The notes beneath the pieces were generated by a model. It ran no database searches and was not told the origin of the DNA. It was given only the letters and a program-made list of their open reading frames with translations. A program made the position numbers and the translations under genes. Positions 1-10,177 of a stretch of 14,505 nucleotides of DNA are shown piece by piece. Source of the stretch: Pigoraptor vietnamica (lineage: Eukaryota; Opisthokonta; Filasterea); contig CALSCQ010001432.1 of NCBI GenBank assembly GCA_943704525.1, forward strand, positions 1 to 14,505. Reading direction: 5' to 3'. Position 1 is the first letter of the stretch. Each line of letters begins with the position of its first letter.

Positions 1-85
<85 letters not shown>
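1..85. repeat. (AC)n microsatellite at left edge of window
   Basis: An uninterrupted AC dinucleotide tract fills the first 84-85 bases and is cut by the window edge. It lies downstream of the small helical-protein gene (stop at 350), so relative to that gene's sense strand it reads GT. A short spacer and an (AT)n tract follow it. Confidence 0.99.
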
Positions 86-88
<3 letters not shown>

Positions 89-97
89 CACACCCCG

Positions 98-105
<8 letters not shown>

Positions 106-138
<33 letters not shown>
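106..138. repeat. (AT)n microsatellite
   Basis: About 16 AT units follow the AC tract after a short imperfect spacer. It is the only AT-dinucleotide tract in the window. It sits in the presumed 3' flank of the gene that ends at 350. Confidence 0.98.
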
Positions 139-141
<3 letters not shown>

Positions 142-349
142 CGCGTACGACCCCGCATGTCGCTCTGCACACAACGCCTGCCAGGCCGAGCAGCATCACC
201 CTACATGTCACACGCACACACTCGATGCCTTCCACCAAGAGACAGCGTTGTCACAGAAGTGCGAGCCTTCACTTGAAACCTACGCGACGCCGCACTCGAG
301 ACGCGGAGCAGCGGACCAAGGCCAAACTTTGCACTCATACGCTGCGACC
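139..349. other. 3' flank without a recognisable gene
   Basis: Together with the two microsatellites this makes the first 349 bases gene-free. On the minus strand it is the presumed 3' UTR and downstream region of the gene ending at 350. I see no AATAAA-type signal in it. Open frames running through it on the plus strand have no recognisable content. Confidence 0.6.
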
Positions 350-980
350 CTACTGAAATTTCGCCGTGATCTTGTTGCCGAGGTTGCGGATGCGGCGAAA
401 CGGCAAAGGCTTGGCGTCTGTTACTGGCTTCCCATTGACGGCGGGCGTTGCCGCATCCTCGAACGTCTCGTTACCACCGAACGTCGTCGCAATGCCCAGC
501 GCGTGGTGCGAGAGGTCGCCAATAATGTTCGTGAGCTCTTTGTCGAGTCGGTAGTACTCGCGCTCGTGGCCCTTCGCCTGTTCGCGGGTGCAAGTGTGTC
601 AACACCAACGCAATAAGCATTACCCCCCCCCCCCCCCCGCCTGGGTACACATCAACACCAGTCGACCGCGGGCGCAAGTGACGTCAACGCCAACACAATA
701 AGCTCGCCTTGAAGTACGCCGTGGCCGAATTCTCGCTTGCGCACGCCTTGATGAATTCGTTGCACTCGTTCATTATGAGCTCGAGGTCATGGAGGTCGTC
801 CTGCAGTTGCTGCGGAATGTTGTCCCCGAAGCGCTCGCCGATGGCCTCAACCAGCTCTGCGATCAGCTGCAGCCGCTGCCCCATCGCCTGCGCCGTCTTC
901 ACGTTCGCCTTAGCCGCGACGGAAAAGTCATACCCGGCCTTCGCAATCTTGATTGCAGCGACAATGGCAATGGACGCCAT
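350..980 (-). CDS. small four-helix-bundle protein resembling the MLKL/HeLo-like N-terminal domain
   Basis: Two exons are inferred: 980..708 (91 codons) and 577..350 (75 codons plus TAG), giving 166 aa. The start is the ATG in context CAAACCATGG. Residues 1-~83 are strongly helical: an Ala/Ile/Val-rich first helix (MASIAIVAAIKIAKAGYD), a second with KTAQAMGQRLQLIAELVEAI, and a third with LQDDLHDLELIMNECNEFI. After the splice junction comes a fourth helix, HEREYYRLDKELTNIIGDL. This helix order, spacing and residue pattern resemble the four-helix bundle of MLKL, plant MCAfunc proteins and relatives, in which the bundle mediates oligomerisation and membrane association. Family assignment is by eye only. 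The last ~45 residues are non-helical, then basic (PFRRIRNLGNKITAKF). No kinase or other domain follows, so it would be a stand-alone bundle. The intron needs a GC donor (AAG|GCGAGC). Without splicing, the frame would stop at 684 after 98 aa. The function is inferred and not shown. Confidence 0.65.
583..703. repeat. two diverged ~36-bp direct repeats flanking a poly-C run
   Basis: Copy 1 is 667-703 and copy 2 is 583-618 on the plus strand. They share about 32 of 37 positions (CGCGGG.GCAAGTG, GTCAAC.CCAAC.CAATAAGC). A weaker partial third copy lies between them near 640-665. They span the intron of the gene at 350-980, and copy 1 contains a TGACGTCA octamer that copy 2 lacks. Confidence 0.8.
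679..686. promoter_or_regulatory. TGACGTCA palindrome (CRE-like), intronic
   Basis: This is a perfect CRE octamer, the canonical site for CREB/ATF-type bZIP factors. It lies inside the inferred intron of the helical-protein gene and within a small direct repeat, so it is the least likely of the four copies in this window to be a promoter element. Confidence 0.3.
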
Positions 981-1030
981 GGTTTGTGTGCGTGTACGTC
1001 GAACCGGGGTGTAGTGTAGTATGTCTGCGT

Positions 1031-1196
<166 letters not shown>

Positions 1197-1610
1197 GTCA
1201 CGTGCGTGTGTTTCCGAGTGTGCGCGCATGCGTGCGTGTGGACGGATGGGGGAACCGATCATGGTTTAGAAAGCTATAGAAATGGCATGAAGACAAAGAC
1301 GAGGGCCTATTGAACTAGCTCCAGGCGCCGCAATGTCTCATGTTCACACAGTTTCAAACAAAAGCAAGCGACAGTCTCCAACGAATGCACACAACAACGC
1401 CGGTACGGCTTTTCCACGCAGACAACGTTGAACTGGCGCCGCGCCGAGCACACCAACCTCGATCTACGTATATGTCCCAGGGAGAGCGAGTCGCGAGAAT
1501 GGTGCTGTGACCAGCGGGGTCGTAGTGTTTAGGGCGAACTTTCAACCGAGCGGCAATAAATCGGTGGCTGAGTGGAAATGTCGTCACATTGTCGTAACAT
1601 CATTAATACG

Positions 1611-1618
1611 TGACGTCA
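1611..1618. promoter_or_regulatory. TGACGTCA palindrome (CRE-like) upstream of helical-protein gene
   Basis: A perfect CRE octamer in intergenic DNA, about 630 bp upstream of the start at 980 and about 110 bp past the stop of the AAA gene. It is one of four copies in a window where chance predicts about 0.2. Function is inferred from bZIP site knowledge. Confidence 0.45.
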
Positions 1619-1726
1619 TCGTATCCGACTGAAAGCGTTACCCAAAACTGCACAAGCCGGCCACTGCCCGTGTAATTGCATTGGCGCACTCAGTTTTAAT
1701 TCACTTGGGCAAACGTCACTGTTCGT

Positions 1727-4700
1727 TCAGTTGAACATGTGTGTGGCGCCACTCGCCGCGCCGCCCAACAGAGCGTCTTCTTCGCGCGCACAGTCGACTA
1801 GGTCGTCCATGCAAATAATTCGCCCCCGCGTCGTTGCCGCATCGCCTGAGGGCTCACGCAGAGCCGCGCGAGACGCCGCCTTGAAGCAGCAATTCTTGAT
1901 GTGGCCTCCGCTGAACTGGAAACGCTCCGAGAGTGCAGCGAGGTCGACGTCCTTCGCGCGGGGGGCCTGGGGCGGCAGGTGCTTCTCCCACAGGCGCCGG
2001 CGCATTTCCGCGTCCGGCACCTTGAACTCGACGATGAAACGGAACCGCCGGAAGAACGCCTTGTCAATGCCGTCGATCATGTTGGTGCAGAGGATGACGA
2101 TGCCGGGGAAACTGCGCGAACGAAGAGCAGTGTCAGGGAGCGCAAACAAACAACTACTCATGCGCCTACGCACACACGATGCTTCAGCACCGAAATGACA
2201 CACCCGGCACATTGGAGCGCAAACAATGTATGATGACGCAATCGCTAAGAGCCGATCGACAGGGCAGGGAATAAGGCACATTGGGGTTCCCTTGTCCGCA
2301 CTCACCGCTCCATATGGTACAGGAGTAGACCAGTGTCCACGTTTGCGTAACGATCGGTCGACGAGTGGTTGTCCGACGAGCGCTGCGCAAACAGGCCCTC
2401 GGCTTCGTCGAACACGAGCACGACGTCGAGCGCCTTTGCCTCCGAAAACACCTTCTCGATGTTCTTTCCCGTATCGCCCACGTACTGCGAGGATGCACAG
2501 CTGCGTCAGTACTGACAATGGCATTGGTGAATACAGGGGGGCGAACCACTTGCCTTCGACACAAGCTCCGCGTAGTTCACAATTTTCAGGGGACGGCCCG
2601 TCTCAAACCCAATCGCCTCCGCGGCGACCGTCTTGCCCACACCCGGCGGGCCGTACAGAAGCACAGTGGTGCCCTGGTCCCTGCGACAGCACACATCGCG
2701 ATGCGGTCAGCTGACCCAACGAGCCGATGCACTTTAGCCGCCAAGGGAGCCCACCTGCAGAGTGCTTCGCCAAAGCCCCACTCGCCCACAAGGACTTGCC
2801 GCGCCTTCTCAAACGCAACAATGTCCGCGAGGCGGCGGCGGACATCCGGGGTGAGCACGAGTCCGTCGAGGCCCGCGGCGGGCACCACGCGCCGGTCAAA
2901 CTCGACCATGGACAGCCGACCGCGCAGCTGGTTCACGGCGCCCTTCTCGACGTCCTCCTGCGTGATGTGCACCTGCAAGGCCATTGCAATGGCGAGACAA
3001 CCGTCAGCAACGCGGCGACAGAGCCACCTGGAACAACACACAACACCGACGAATGGATGCACTCGCCTTGTCCGCATTGCCCTCCTTTTCCGCGCGCGAC
3101 ACGGCGCTCGAGAGGGCTGCAAGCATGGCATTCTTGATGAAGCCGCCCGTGAGTTCGTACTTGATGCTAATGTACCGCCAGTCGATCTTTCTGCAATTCG
3201 TAGCAGCAACGTTACTAGCAGACCAGCAGCACAGTCACAGAACGACGCAATCCTCATGGGCAAGCATAAAATCACCCACTCGTCAAACAGCCCGTTCTCA
3301 GGCACGTGTGCGCGCCAAATCTTCTCGCGAAGGTACGGGTCAGGCAGGCGAAATTCGATTGCGAGCGTAATGCGGCGGTGCTGCGAGCCATGAAAATGTG
3401 TCAAGACCAGCACTTGCACGCACACGCGTCCGTCCAAACCGCCTCGCGAACAAGCTAACCCCGCGCCACACACCATGCTCTCGTCAAGATCATAGGCGCG
3501 GTTGGTGGCCATGATGATGAGCCCCTTGTGGCGCTCAATCTCCGTGAGGAGAAGATTGATGCTGCCGCCGAGCGCGAGGTCCCGCGACTTGAACATCGCC
3601 TCGGCCTCGTCAAAGAACAGAATCGCATCTGCATGTGGCGAAAGGAGCGCTGGTTGAGTGGCAATGCGGGGACTGTTTCCTTGCATGTGTGTGTGGGCAC
3701 GCGCGTGAGTATGCGTGCGTATGTTCTGATTATAACTGGCTGTGGGCGCGAGCGATGCATTAGGTTGTTCACGAGTGTGAGACTGCGCGAGAGTGCGATG
3801 GCGAACCCGTCAGCTTGGCCTCGCGGAAGATGAACTTGATGACGAGATCGGCCTGGTTGCCCAGCGACGGGTAGTTGATCAGCAGCACCCGCTTGCCGAG
3901 ATGGTTGGCCAGCGCATTCGCAAGCATCGTCTGTGTGTCGAGGGCACGTGACGCGTGAGGTGAGCACGTAAACAAGCATAACGGTATGGGGTTCACACAC
4001 TAGGATCGCGCACACCCATCACACGCGCTGTGACGCACGCGGCGCACCTTGCCCGTCCCTGACTGTCCGTAGAGCAGCAGCACCATCCCGTTACCGTAGG
4101 TGATGACCTCGTCAAAGCCGAGCCGCCGGCGCATCTTTTCGAATGCGCCAAAGTAAGTGACTGTCTCCACCACGAGCGCCTTTTGCTCCTCGTTCATGAC
4201 AACCTGTGGGTACGCGACAGTGTCAGCGACAGCCGCAAGGGAGAATGACGACAAACCATGCGACAAATACATGCAGATAAGCGGCACAAAGGCACACACA
4301 CAGACAAAAGCAACGCCCAACGATCCGAAACGAACCTGGTCCAGGCGCACGGAAGGCGAATACAGGTGGCCTCCCTCGACTGTGCAGGTGTGCAACAAAA
4401 AACGATGTGAATGAGAATGGCACACGATTAAAAACAACTCGTCCACAACAGTCATTACAGAACATACGACGCACCTAGCTCGTTGAACTCCGTGTCGAGG
4501 CCCACAATAAAGTCCAGCATGCGACGATCGACCTCCACGACCGTGTTCATAAGCTCGCCCCCGAACGCAGAGTCGCTCAGCTGGAGCACGCCCTCGCGAA
4601 TGAGGGTGGCGTTCTTGTAAAAGTACTTGCGGAACATCACCTCCTGCTCAAACGACTCCGCGAACAGGTGAATCAGCTGGCCCACGTAGAACGTCGACAC

Positions 4701-6668
4701 CTGGCGGGAGTTTGCGGCGGGAAAACGGTGTCAGTAAAGTAAGATTGCAAGCTGACTCGATTAAGGCACACCCAATGCACCAGTCGCTGCACTGACGCAG
4801 TTCACGCACACCCACCATGCTGGACGCGCCGCCAAACTTGCCCATGTCGGGCGAAATGCGGCTGCTGAGCTTGTTGCCGACCAGCGTGTACAGGAGGTTC
4901 TTCTCAAACTCGTCCAGATTGAGAATGCGGAAGAGCTTCTCGAGGCGCGGCAGCCACCCGGATGTAGCTGCGCGCGTGAGCTCCATGCGACGCACGCACT
5001 TTTGCTTGGCGGCCTTGAGCTTCGCGCTGAGTTCGCGCAGCTGCGGAGGAATAGTCAATCGTCAGGTGCATCGTGACACCGTGGAACAAACGGCATAATT
5101 GCACACAGACACGCTATATGCAAACCAGACCAACATGAACACAAGCATGCACAAACACTGTATGCGATCTGCAGTGAGCAGAGAAGCCACATACCACGCA
5201 CACCCCCGTACACCCCCTTATCGCACCAACAATATTCAAGGATACAGAAACGCACCTGCTGCTCGCTGCGCACGTCGCGCGCGTACCACTCCTCCTGCAC
5301 CTCCCGCTTGCACGAGTGCACGCGGATAAACAGGCTGATCCAGTCAAAGTGGTCGCTCAGATAGCCGAGGTTGTTCGTGTATGCCGTCAGCTCCTCGCTC
5401 TCCGCCGGGGCCGGCGCGCCCTGCGACGGCGACTCGAGGTCCGGACGCCCCTCCTCTTCCGCGCGCACCTCGCGCAGCAAATCGGCAATGTTGGCATCCT
5501 CCATCGACGCCGGCACTTCGCGCGCGGGCACGCCATCGGGTGTTTTCGACTCGTCCGAGGCACTCGGGGCCTGCAGGTGCCAGGTGTTAAATGTGAAAAG
5601 GTGGCATTGGAACAGCCAAACAGCCGGCATTAATTGCAAAACAAGGGAAATGATTGCGGCGGCTGCTCAGCACACACAGTCGCATAAGCACGACAACAGC
5701 GAGGGCGCACCTCGGCGTCGGCGGCGGGCTCCTCGCCCCACTCCTTTTGCAAAATGGCGTAGAGGCCGGTCCCGTCGACCTTGAGCTTGTTCTCCGTGGA
5801 CAGCGGCGCGCCGAGGATAAGCGCGACCATGTGTGGCGGCATCATGGGCGGGTAGCGAATGGGTGAGTCTTGCTCCTGCAGGCACATCAAGTTGCTGAGA
5901 GATTGAACAAGTTCCGTGACACGGCACACAACAGGCACACAAGGAGGAAAGATGCACACACACAAAAGAGCACGCCATTTCGTAACACGGGATCAACACA
6001 AAATCGGAAAGAAGAGGGCATAATAATAGAACACACAAAGAAAAAATTCCGAAGAAGAGACACGGGCGCACCTCCACGCAGATGATGCCCTCCTTGCAGT
6101 GGCGCCGCTTCTTCTCAATAAAGTGGAGCGCCTCGCCGAGTGTCATTTCGGCATAGTGGCGGAGCGTCTGGACAGCGAGGGTTATGTGAGTGAGCGACAC
6201 GGGCGTACACAACACATTAGGGATATGAGAGAGCCAGCACATTAACGCCATGATTCTTTCACGCGCAAGCACACGCATTCAAAGCGCACAGCACACACGT
6301 GGGATTGCATATCTTGCACACACATGACACACTGCGCTCGCATACGGCCATCGGGTGAGCTCGCACCTCAACAAACGAGTGCCCGACATTGTCCTCGATG
6401 TAGAACTGGAACGTGTCGGCGGCCTGAAAAACGACGTAGGCCAGGCCGATCATTTCCTTATCGGTGAGCTCATACTCGTTCAGTATGCGGATGAGGCTGC
6501 AGAGAGAGGGGAAGGGTGCGCGGTTAGTTGAATTCTCTCACGAGTGCACACGCCCATAAGGACAACACGATATTAGCCACTCGCATTCGCCGAGCAGACA
6601 GCCACCAAACAGAACACGCACGCACGTAAAAGCACACGCAGGCGCAGCGCACAAGGGCACAGGCACAC

Positions 6669-6751
<83 letters not shown>

Positions 6752-6802
6752 ACACCACACACACACACACACACACGCACACACACACACGCACACACAC
6801 AC

Positions 6803-6857
<55 letters not shown>

Positions 6858-7411
6858 GACCCACCGCGGTGCCAGCTTCGTGCACCCCTCCGCGGCGTGG
6901 GCGGCCATCTTGGAACGCAGCAGCTGCAAGGCGAACGCGCGAACTTCGAGCGCGGCCGCTTCGGTGCGCGCAATGTACTCGAGCTGCGGCGTCACGCCCT
7001 CGCTGGGCACCTCGTCGGCCTCGGGATTGATCACAATGCGGCGCGTGGCCTCGCGCAGCGTCAGAAGGCTCCGGGACGCCCAAAAGTACGCCGTGAGCTG
7101 TGGCACGTGATAATGTCAGCAGAATAATGGGGAGAGGGGGCTGGGGGAGGAAGGGGAGCAGAGCCGATATATCACACACCACTGCGCCGCACATGACACA
7201 CAGCACCCACCAGGCTGATGCATTCCTCGTCGTTCTCAAAGGGCGTGAGCGGGTTGAGGGCGAGCGCAGACGACGCCGACTTGTCAATCACAGTCGCGAG
7301 CAGCGGGTGCGCAGCCACAAGCGCCGCGAGCGTTGCGTGGCGCCTGCCCGCATCCTCCGCCGCAGGAGCCGCGGGGGGCGGCGCAAAGGAAGTGCATGCG
7401 TCGTCCGGCAT
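1727..7411 (-). CDS. double AAA ATPase with N-terminal tandem winged-helix-like region (bacterial-type AAA family)
   Basis: Eighteen exons rejoin to 3204 nt, 1067 aa: 7411-7211, 7097-6865, 6496-6367, 6167-6072, 5875-5711, 5570-5256, 5040-4816, 4700-4475, 4379-4336, 4203-4048, 3930-3807, 3628-3474, 3380-3280, 3190-3067, 2972-2755, 2680-2554, 2484-2306, 2111-1727. Residues 68-242 and ~381-522 look like two copies of the winged-helix module of bacterial double-AAA proteins (ELTDKEMIGLAYVVF near 154; LNLDEFEKNLLYTLVG near 420). They are separated by an acidic, Pro/Ala-rich stretch (276-340). AAA1 has Walker A GQSGTGKT (591-598), Walker B ILFFDEAEA (D645, E646), sensor ATN and the HRR end of its SRH (691-693). 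AAA2 has GPPGVGKT (848-855), LVFDEAEG (D906, E907), sensor N950 and RRF (961-963). Both carry the GG.IKN lid motif typical of this family. Both ATPase sites look active. No signal peptide or membrane segment is evident. The substrate is unknown; by family it would be a remodelling or unfolding machine, probably oligomeric. It is not CDC48, NSF or PEX1/6. Confidence 0.9.
2485..2553 (-). other. GC-AG intron in the AAA gene (intron 16)
   Basis: The donor AAG|GCAAGT at 2553 is a textbook GC donor, and the acceptor TCGCAG ends at 2485. Phase-0 joining gives VSK|YVGDTGK, the expected segment between the Walker A and Walker B strands of AAA2. At 69 nt it is the shortest intron in the window. No GT donor nearby keeps the frame. 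Confidence 0.9.
2973..3066 (-). other. GC-AG intron in the AAA gene (intron 14)
   Basis: The donor AAG|GCGAGT lies at 3066 and the acceptor TTGCAG ends at 2973. Joining in phase 0 gives NADK|VHITQEDV. The nearby GT (GTGCAT, four bases in) would be phase 1 and would break the frame, so the GC donor is forced. Confidence 0.88.
6669..6855. repeat. (CA)n microsatellite in AAA gene intron 2
   Basis: This interrupted CA tract fills much of the 368-nt intron 6497-6864. On the sense (minus) strand it reads (GT)n and starts about nine bases after the donor GTGGGT. It makes this by far the longest intron of the gene. Confidence 0.98.
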
Positions 7412-7451
7412 GGTGGGATCGCCCTGTAAGTCCGTTAACAGCTGTTAAGCA

Positions 7452-7485
7452 ATGTGTGTGTGCGTGCGTGCGTGTGTGTGTGTGT
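7452..7485. repeat. short (GT)/(GTGC) tract
   Basis: A short imperfect GT tract with GTGC units, about 40 bp upstream of the AAA gene start at 7411. Confidence 0.9.
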
Positions 7486-7708
7486 ATTTGTCTTAGAGTG
7501 GCCGCACTGTTTTCAAATGGAGTGTATGCAACGACTGCGCACGATCGCCGGGGGCTCAACACACCATCTATGTGCCTGGCGGTTTCGGCTGTGCTAGTCG
7601 TTGCTGCTCGTGCGTGTGTGTGTGCGCGCTGACGTTGTGCAAGGGCGTGTGTGCGTGGCTGTGTTCGTCTCACATTCTATTTCCGAATCGGGTGATCAAC
7701 AAAGAACG

Positions 7709-7720
7709 CATGACGTCATG
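7709..7720. promoter_or_regulatory. 12-bp palindrome CATGACGTCATG (CRE-like) upstream of AAA gene
   Basis: A perfect 12-bp palindrome with the CRE octamer at its centre (7711-7718), about 300 bp upstream of the minus-strand ATG at 7411. It is the longest perfect palindrome among the four TGACGTCA copies. A bZIP-type dimer site is the established reading; its use here is inferred. Confidence 0.5.
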
Positions 7721-7847
7721 GTTTCCAAAGCAAAGGTGCTTATCACTGTGGTTCCAAAGCCAAAGTCCGCGGACAACAGTGCCGTTTCATGGGGCTCTGA
7801 TCTACACGAGCGACAACAGCACGCAGGACAGCCACGCCTTCATTCCT

Positions 7848-10114
7848 TTAGTCCCACAGCTTGATGACGCCGTCCCACCCGCACGTGAACACCTTGGACG
7901 TCTCGTGCGGGTGCCACACCACGCCAATGCAGACGCCGTCGTGCGCCTTGAGCGTCGTGTACAGCTTGCACGACTTCCAGTCCCACACGCGCAGCAGTCC
8001 GTTCGCGTCGCCCGAGATGAGATAGCTCCCGTCCGGCGAAAAATTGACCTGCACGAGGGGGCGGGATAAAAGGTCAGCCGACAATTGCAGAAACGGGCGA
8101 TAGCAAGAGGATTTCGTGAAAATGAAAGAACACGCGACATCACAGCGCCTCCCACCTCGCACGCGTAGCCCGACGTGAGATGCCCCTCGAACTTCTTCTT
8201 GTTGTTCATGCGCACGCGATCGCCCGCGGTGAGCACGTGGATCTTGTTCTCGAGGGACTGCAGGGCGAGAAATTTGCCTGCGACGACAAAGATAAACAGA
8301 ATTAGCCCAAACCAAGCATTGGCCGTTCAGTCCCAGAAACACTAGCGCGTGTGGCATACCATTCGGGTGGACGCCCACGGCGGGCATCGAGTGCATGGCA
8401 GGGTCCGCAATGTACTTGACGTCGACGGGGATCTCCCACTCCCACACGCGGATTGTCTTGTCGTCGGACGTCGTGACAAACTTGCGGTTGCCGTCGATGA
8501 ACGTGATCGTGTTGACGGCGCCCAGGTGGCGGTCGTACTCCTGCACAATCTCCCCCGTGTTGATGTCCCACTGCGCCGCGCACGTGATCCCGTGTTAACC
8601 ACAATCCATGTGGCATTAGCCTGCCCTTTCCACGACGCACATTCGCACAACGACAGAAGCGTCATAGCGTTGCAGAGTGATGGTGACTGCAAGCAGAGGG
8701 CAACACTAGTGTAATGTGGATGGGCTGCTGCTTCGACGAGAGGCCGCGGAGAGGGGCGCTCACCTGGACGACCTTCTTGTCCTGACACCCCGCCACAAAC
8801 ATGTGCTGCTTGTCGGGGTCGGGGTTGAACTTGACGCAGTACGCAATCTTGTTGTTCGTGAACCGCTTGATGCACTCGCCTGGGGAACAGAGCCAGTATA
8901 AATAACCCTGCAAAACACACGCACACGCACACGCACACTAACACACCCAGTGCGTAACGCTATGTGCGCACCTGTTTCCGTGTCCCAGAGGCGAATGTAC
9001 TTGTCGTATCCGCAGCTGAGGAAGCGCGTCCCGTCGTTGTTGAAGCAGACGTCGCGGACTGCCTTTGTGTGTCCGCTGTACGTGCGAATGCACCGCCGCT
9101 TGTGGTACACCTCCCACAGCTGTGAACGAGTAATAGGCACATTCTCATTAGAAACCCGACAGGAACTGCGACAAAATAACAGCCAGTGGCGTATGCAAAG
9201 GCGCGTGCACATATGACGTGGACATGCACGCAGACACTGGCAGGCCAAGAGAAGCGCACGTGCCTTGATCTTCCCGTCCATCCCGGCAGAGAGGAGGAGG
9301 TGGCCCGAGTGCGGGAAGAGCCGAATTGTAGACACGCCCTTCGTGTGCCCCGTGTACGTGTGTATGCAACGCTTCGGCAGGAAGCACTTCTCCGGCGGCT
9401 CGTCCGTGTCCAGACGCACGTCCAGGTCCTGTGGCACGGCGAGGAACGAGCGACCCTGGTAGTCGACGTCGTCCTTGATGTGCAGCACCGAGCTCTCGGC
9501 ATCTTCGCGCTTTTCCTTCTCCTTGATCTTCGCACCCTCTTTGGCCTGCGCCGCAAGCACTTCCAGCTGCTCGTCCGAGGGACGCGCCACTTTCCGCTCG
9601 CCCTCAAAGCCGCGCCAGGGGCCACGGAAGGCCTCGATATCGTCCACGGCACCGTCCTGCGCGCGTCGGAGTATCAGCATCACTGCAACGTAACGCGCAC
9701 AGACAACAACCGAGGAGCAATTATCGTATGAATAGAACACGCCGACACCCATCACACACCCACCGCCTCGCGCTTTCGCTTGTCTCGCTTTCGCCCGCCG
9801 TTCTCGTCCACGGTGGCACCGCCCTGTTGCGCGGCGCGGTCCACGTCGCCGACGAACGAGTCCCGAACACCGCTCGCGTCGAGAGAGGGATCGACCGCAT
9901 AGCCATAGCTCGTAAATGTTCGCCGCTGGCGCTCAAAGTGAAAGTCGTGCATCTCCGCCGGCTCAACGTAGCCTATCCGGTGCAGCGTGTTAGAAGACGC
10001 GCAAACGCAAGAAAATGCGCACGAAACACATTCGCAGCGCACAGCCATGTTACATGCAGGTTAACGCAGGCGCCTGCGTGCTCCCCTCTCCCGCTCTGAA
10101 CCTCAGTCTAATTG

Positions 10115-10177
<63 letters not shown>

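Larger units (their letters stand above)
578..707 (-). other. probable GC-AG intron of the helical-protein gene
   Basis: The donor reads AAG|GCGAGC at 707 and the acceptor AACAG ends at 578. Both sides are phase 0 and the downstream exon stays open to a TAG. GC donors are independently required in two other genes of this window, which makes this one credible. The intron holds a 16-base C run (plus strand 623-638) and two diverged copies of a ~36-bp unit. Confidence 0.6.
7412..7847. other. intergenic region between CDC40 stop and AAA gene start
   Basis: This 436-bp gap is the upstream region of the minus-strand AAA gene. It contains a short GTGC/GT tract (7452-7485), a CAGCTG near 7439 and a CRE-like palindrome (7709-7720). 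On the minus strand CTTACAG ends at 7424, twelve bases before the ATG, and could be the acceptor of a 5' UTR intron. I see no separate gene. Confidence 0.65.

Noticed and set aside
248-677. Open frames on both strands at the left end (plus 248-616, minus 471-677)
   Set aside because: The plus frame is antisense to exon 2 of the helical-protein gene, and the minus frame runs through its poly-G intron. Neither has recognisable protein features.
1354-1587. A 77-codon minus-strand frame in the intergenic region
   Set aside because: No domain, low-complexity bias or splice continuity to neighbours. The length is within chance for this composition.
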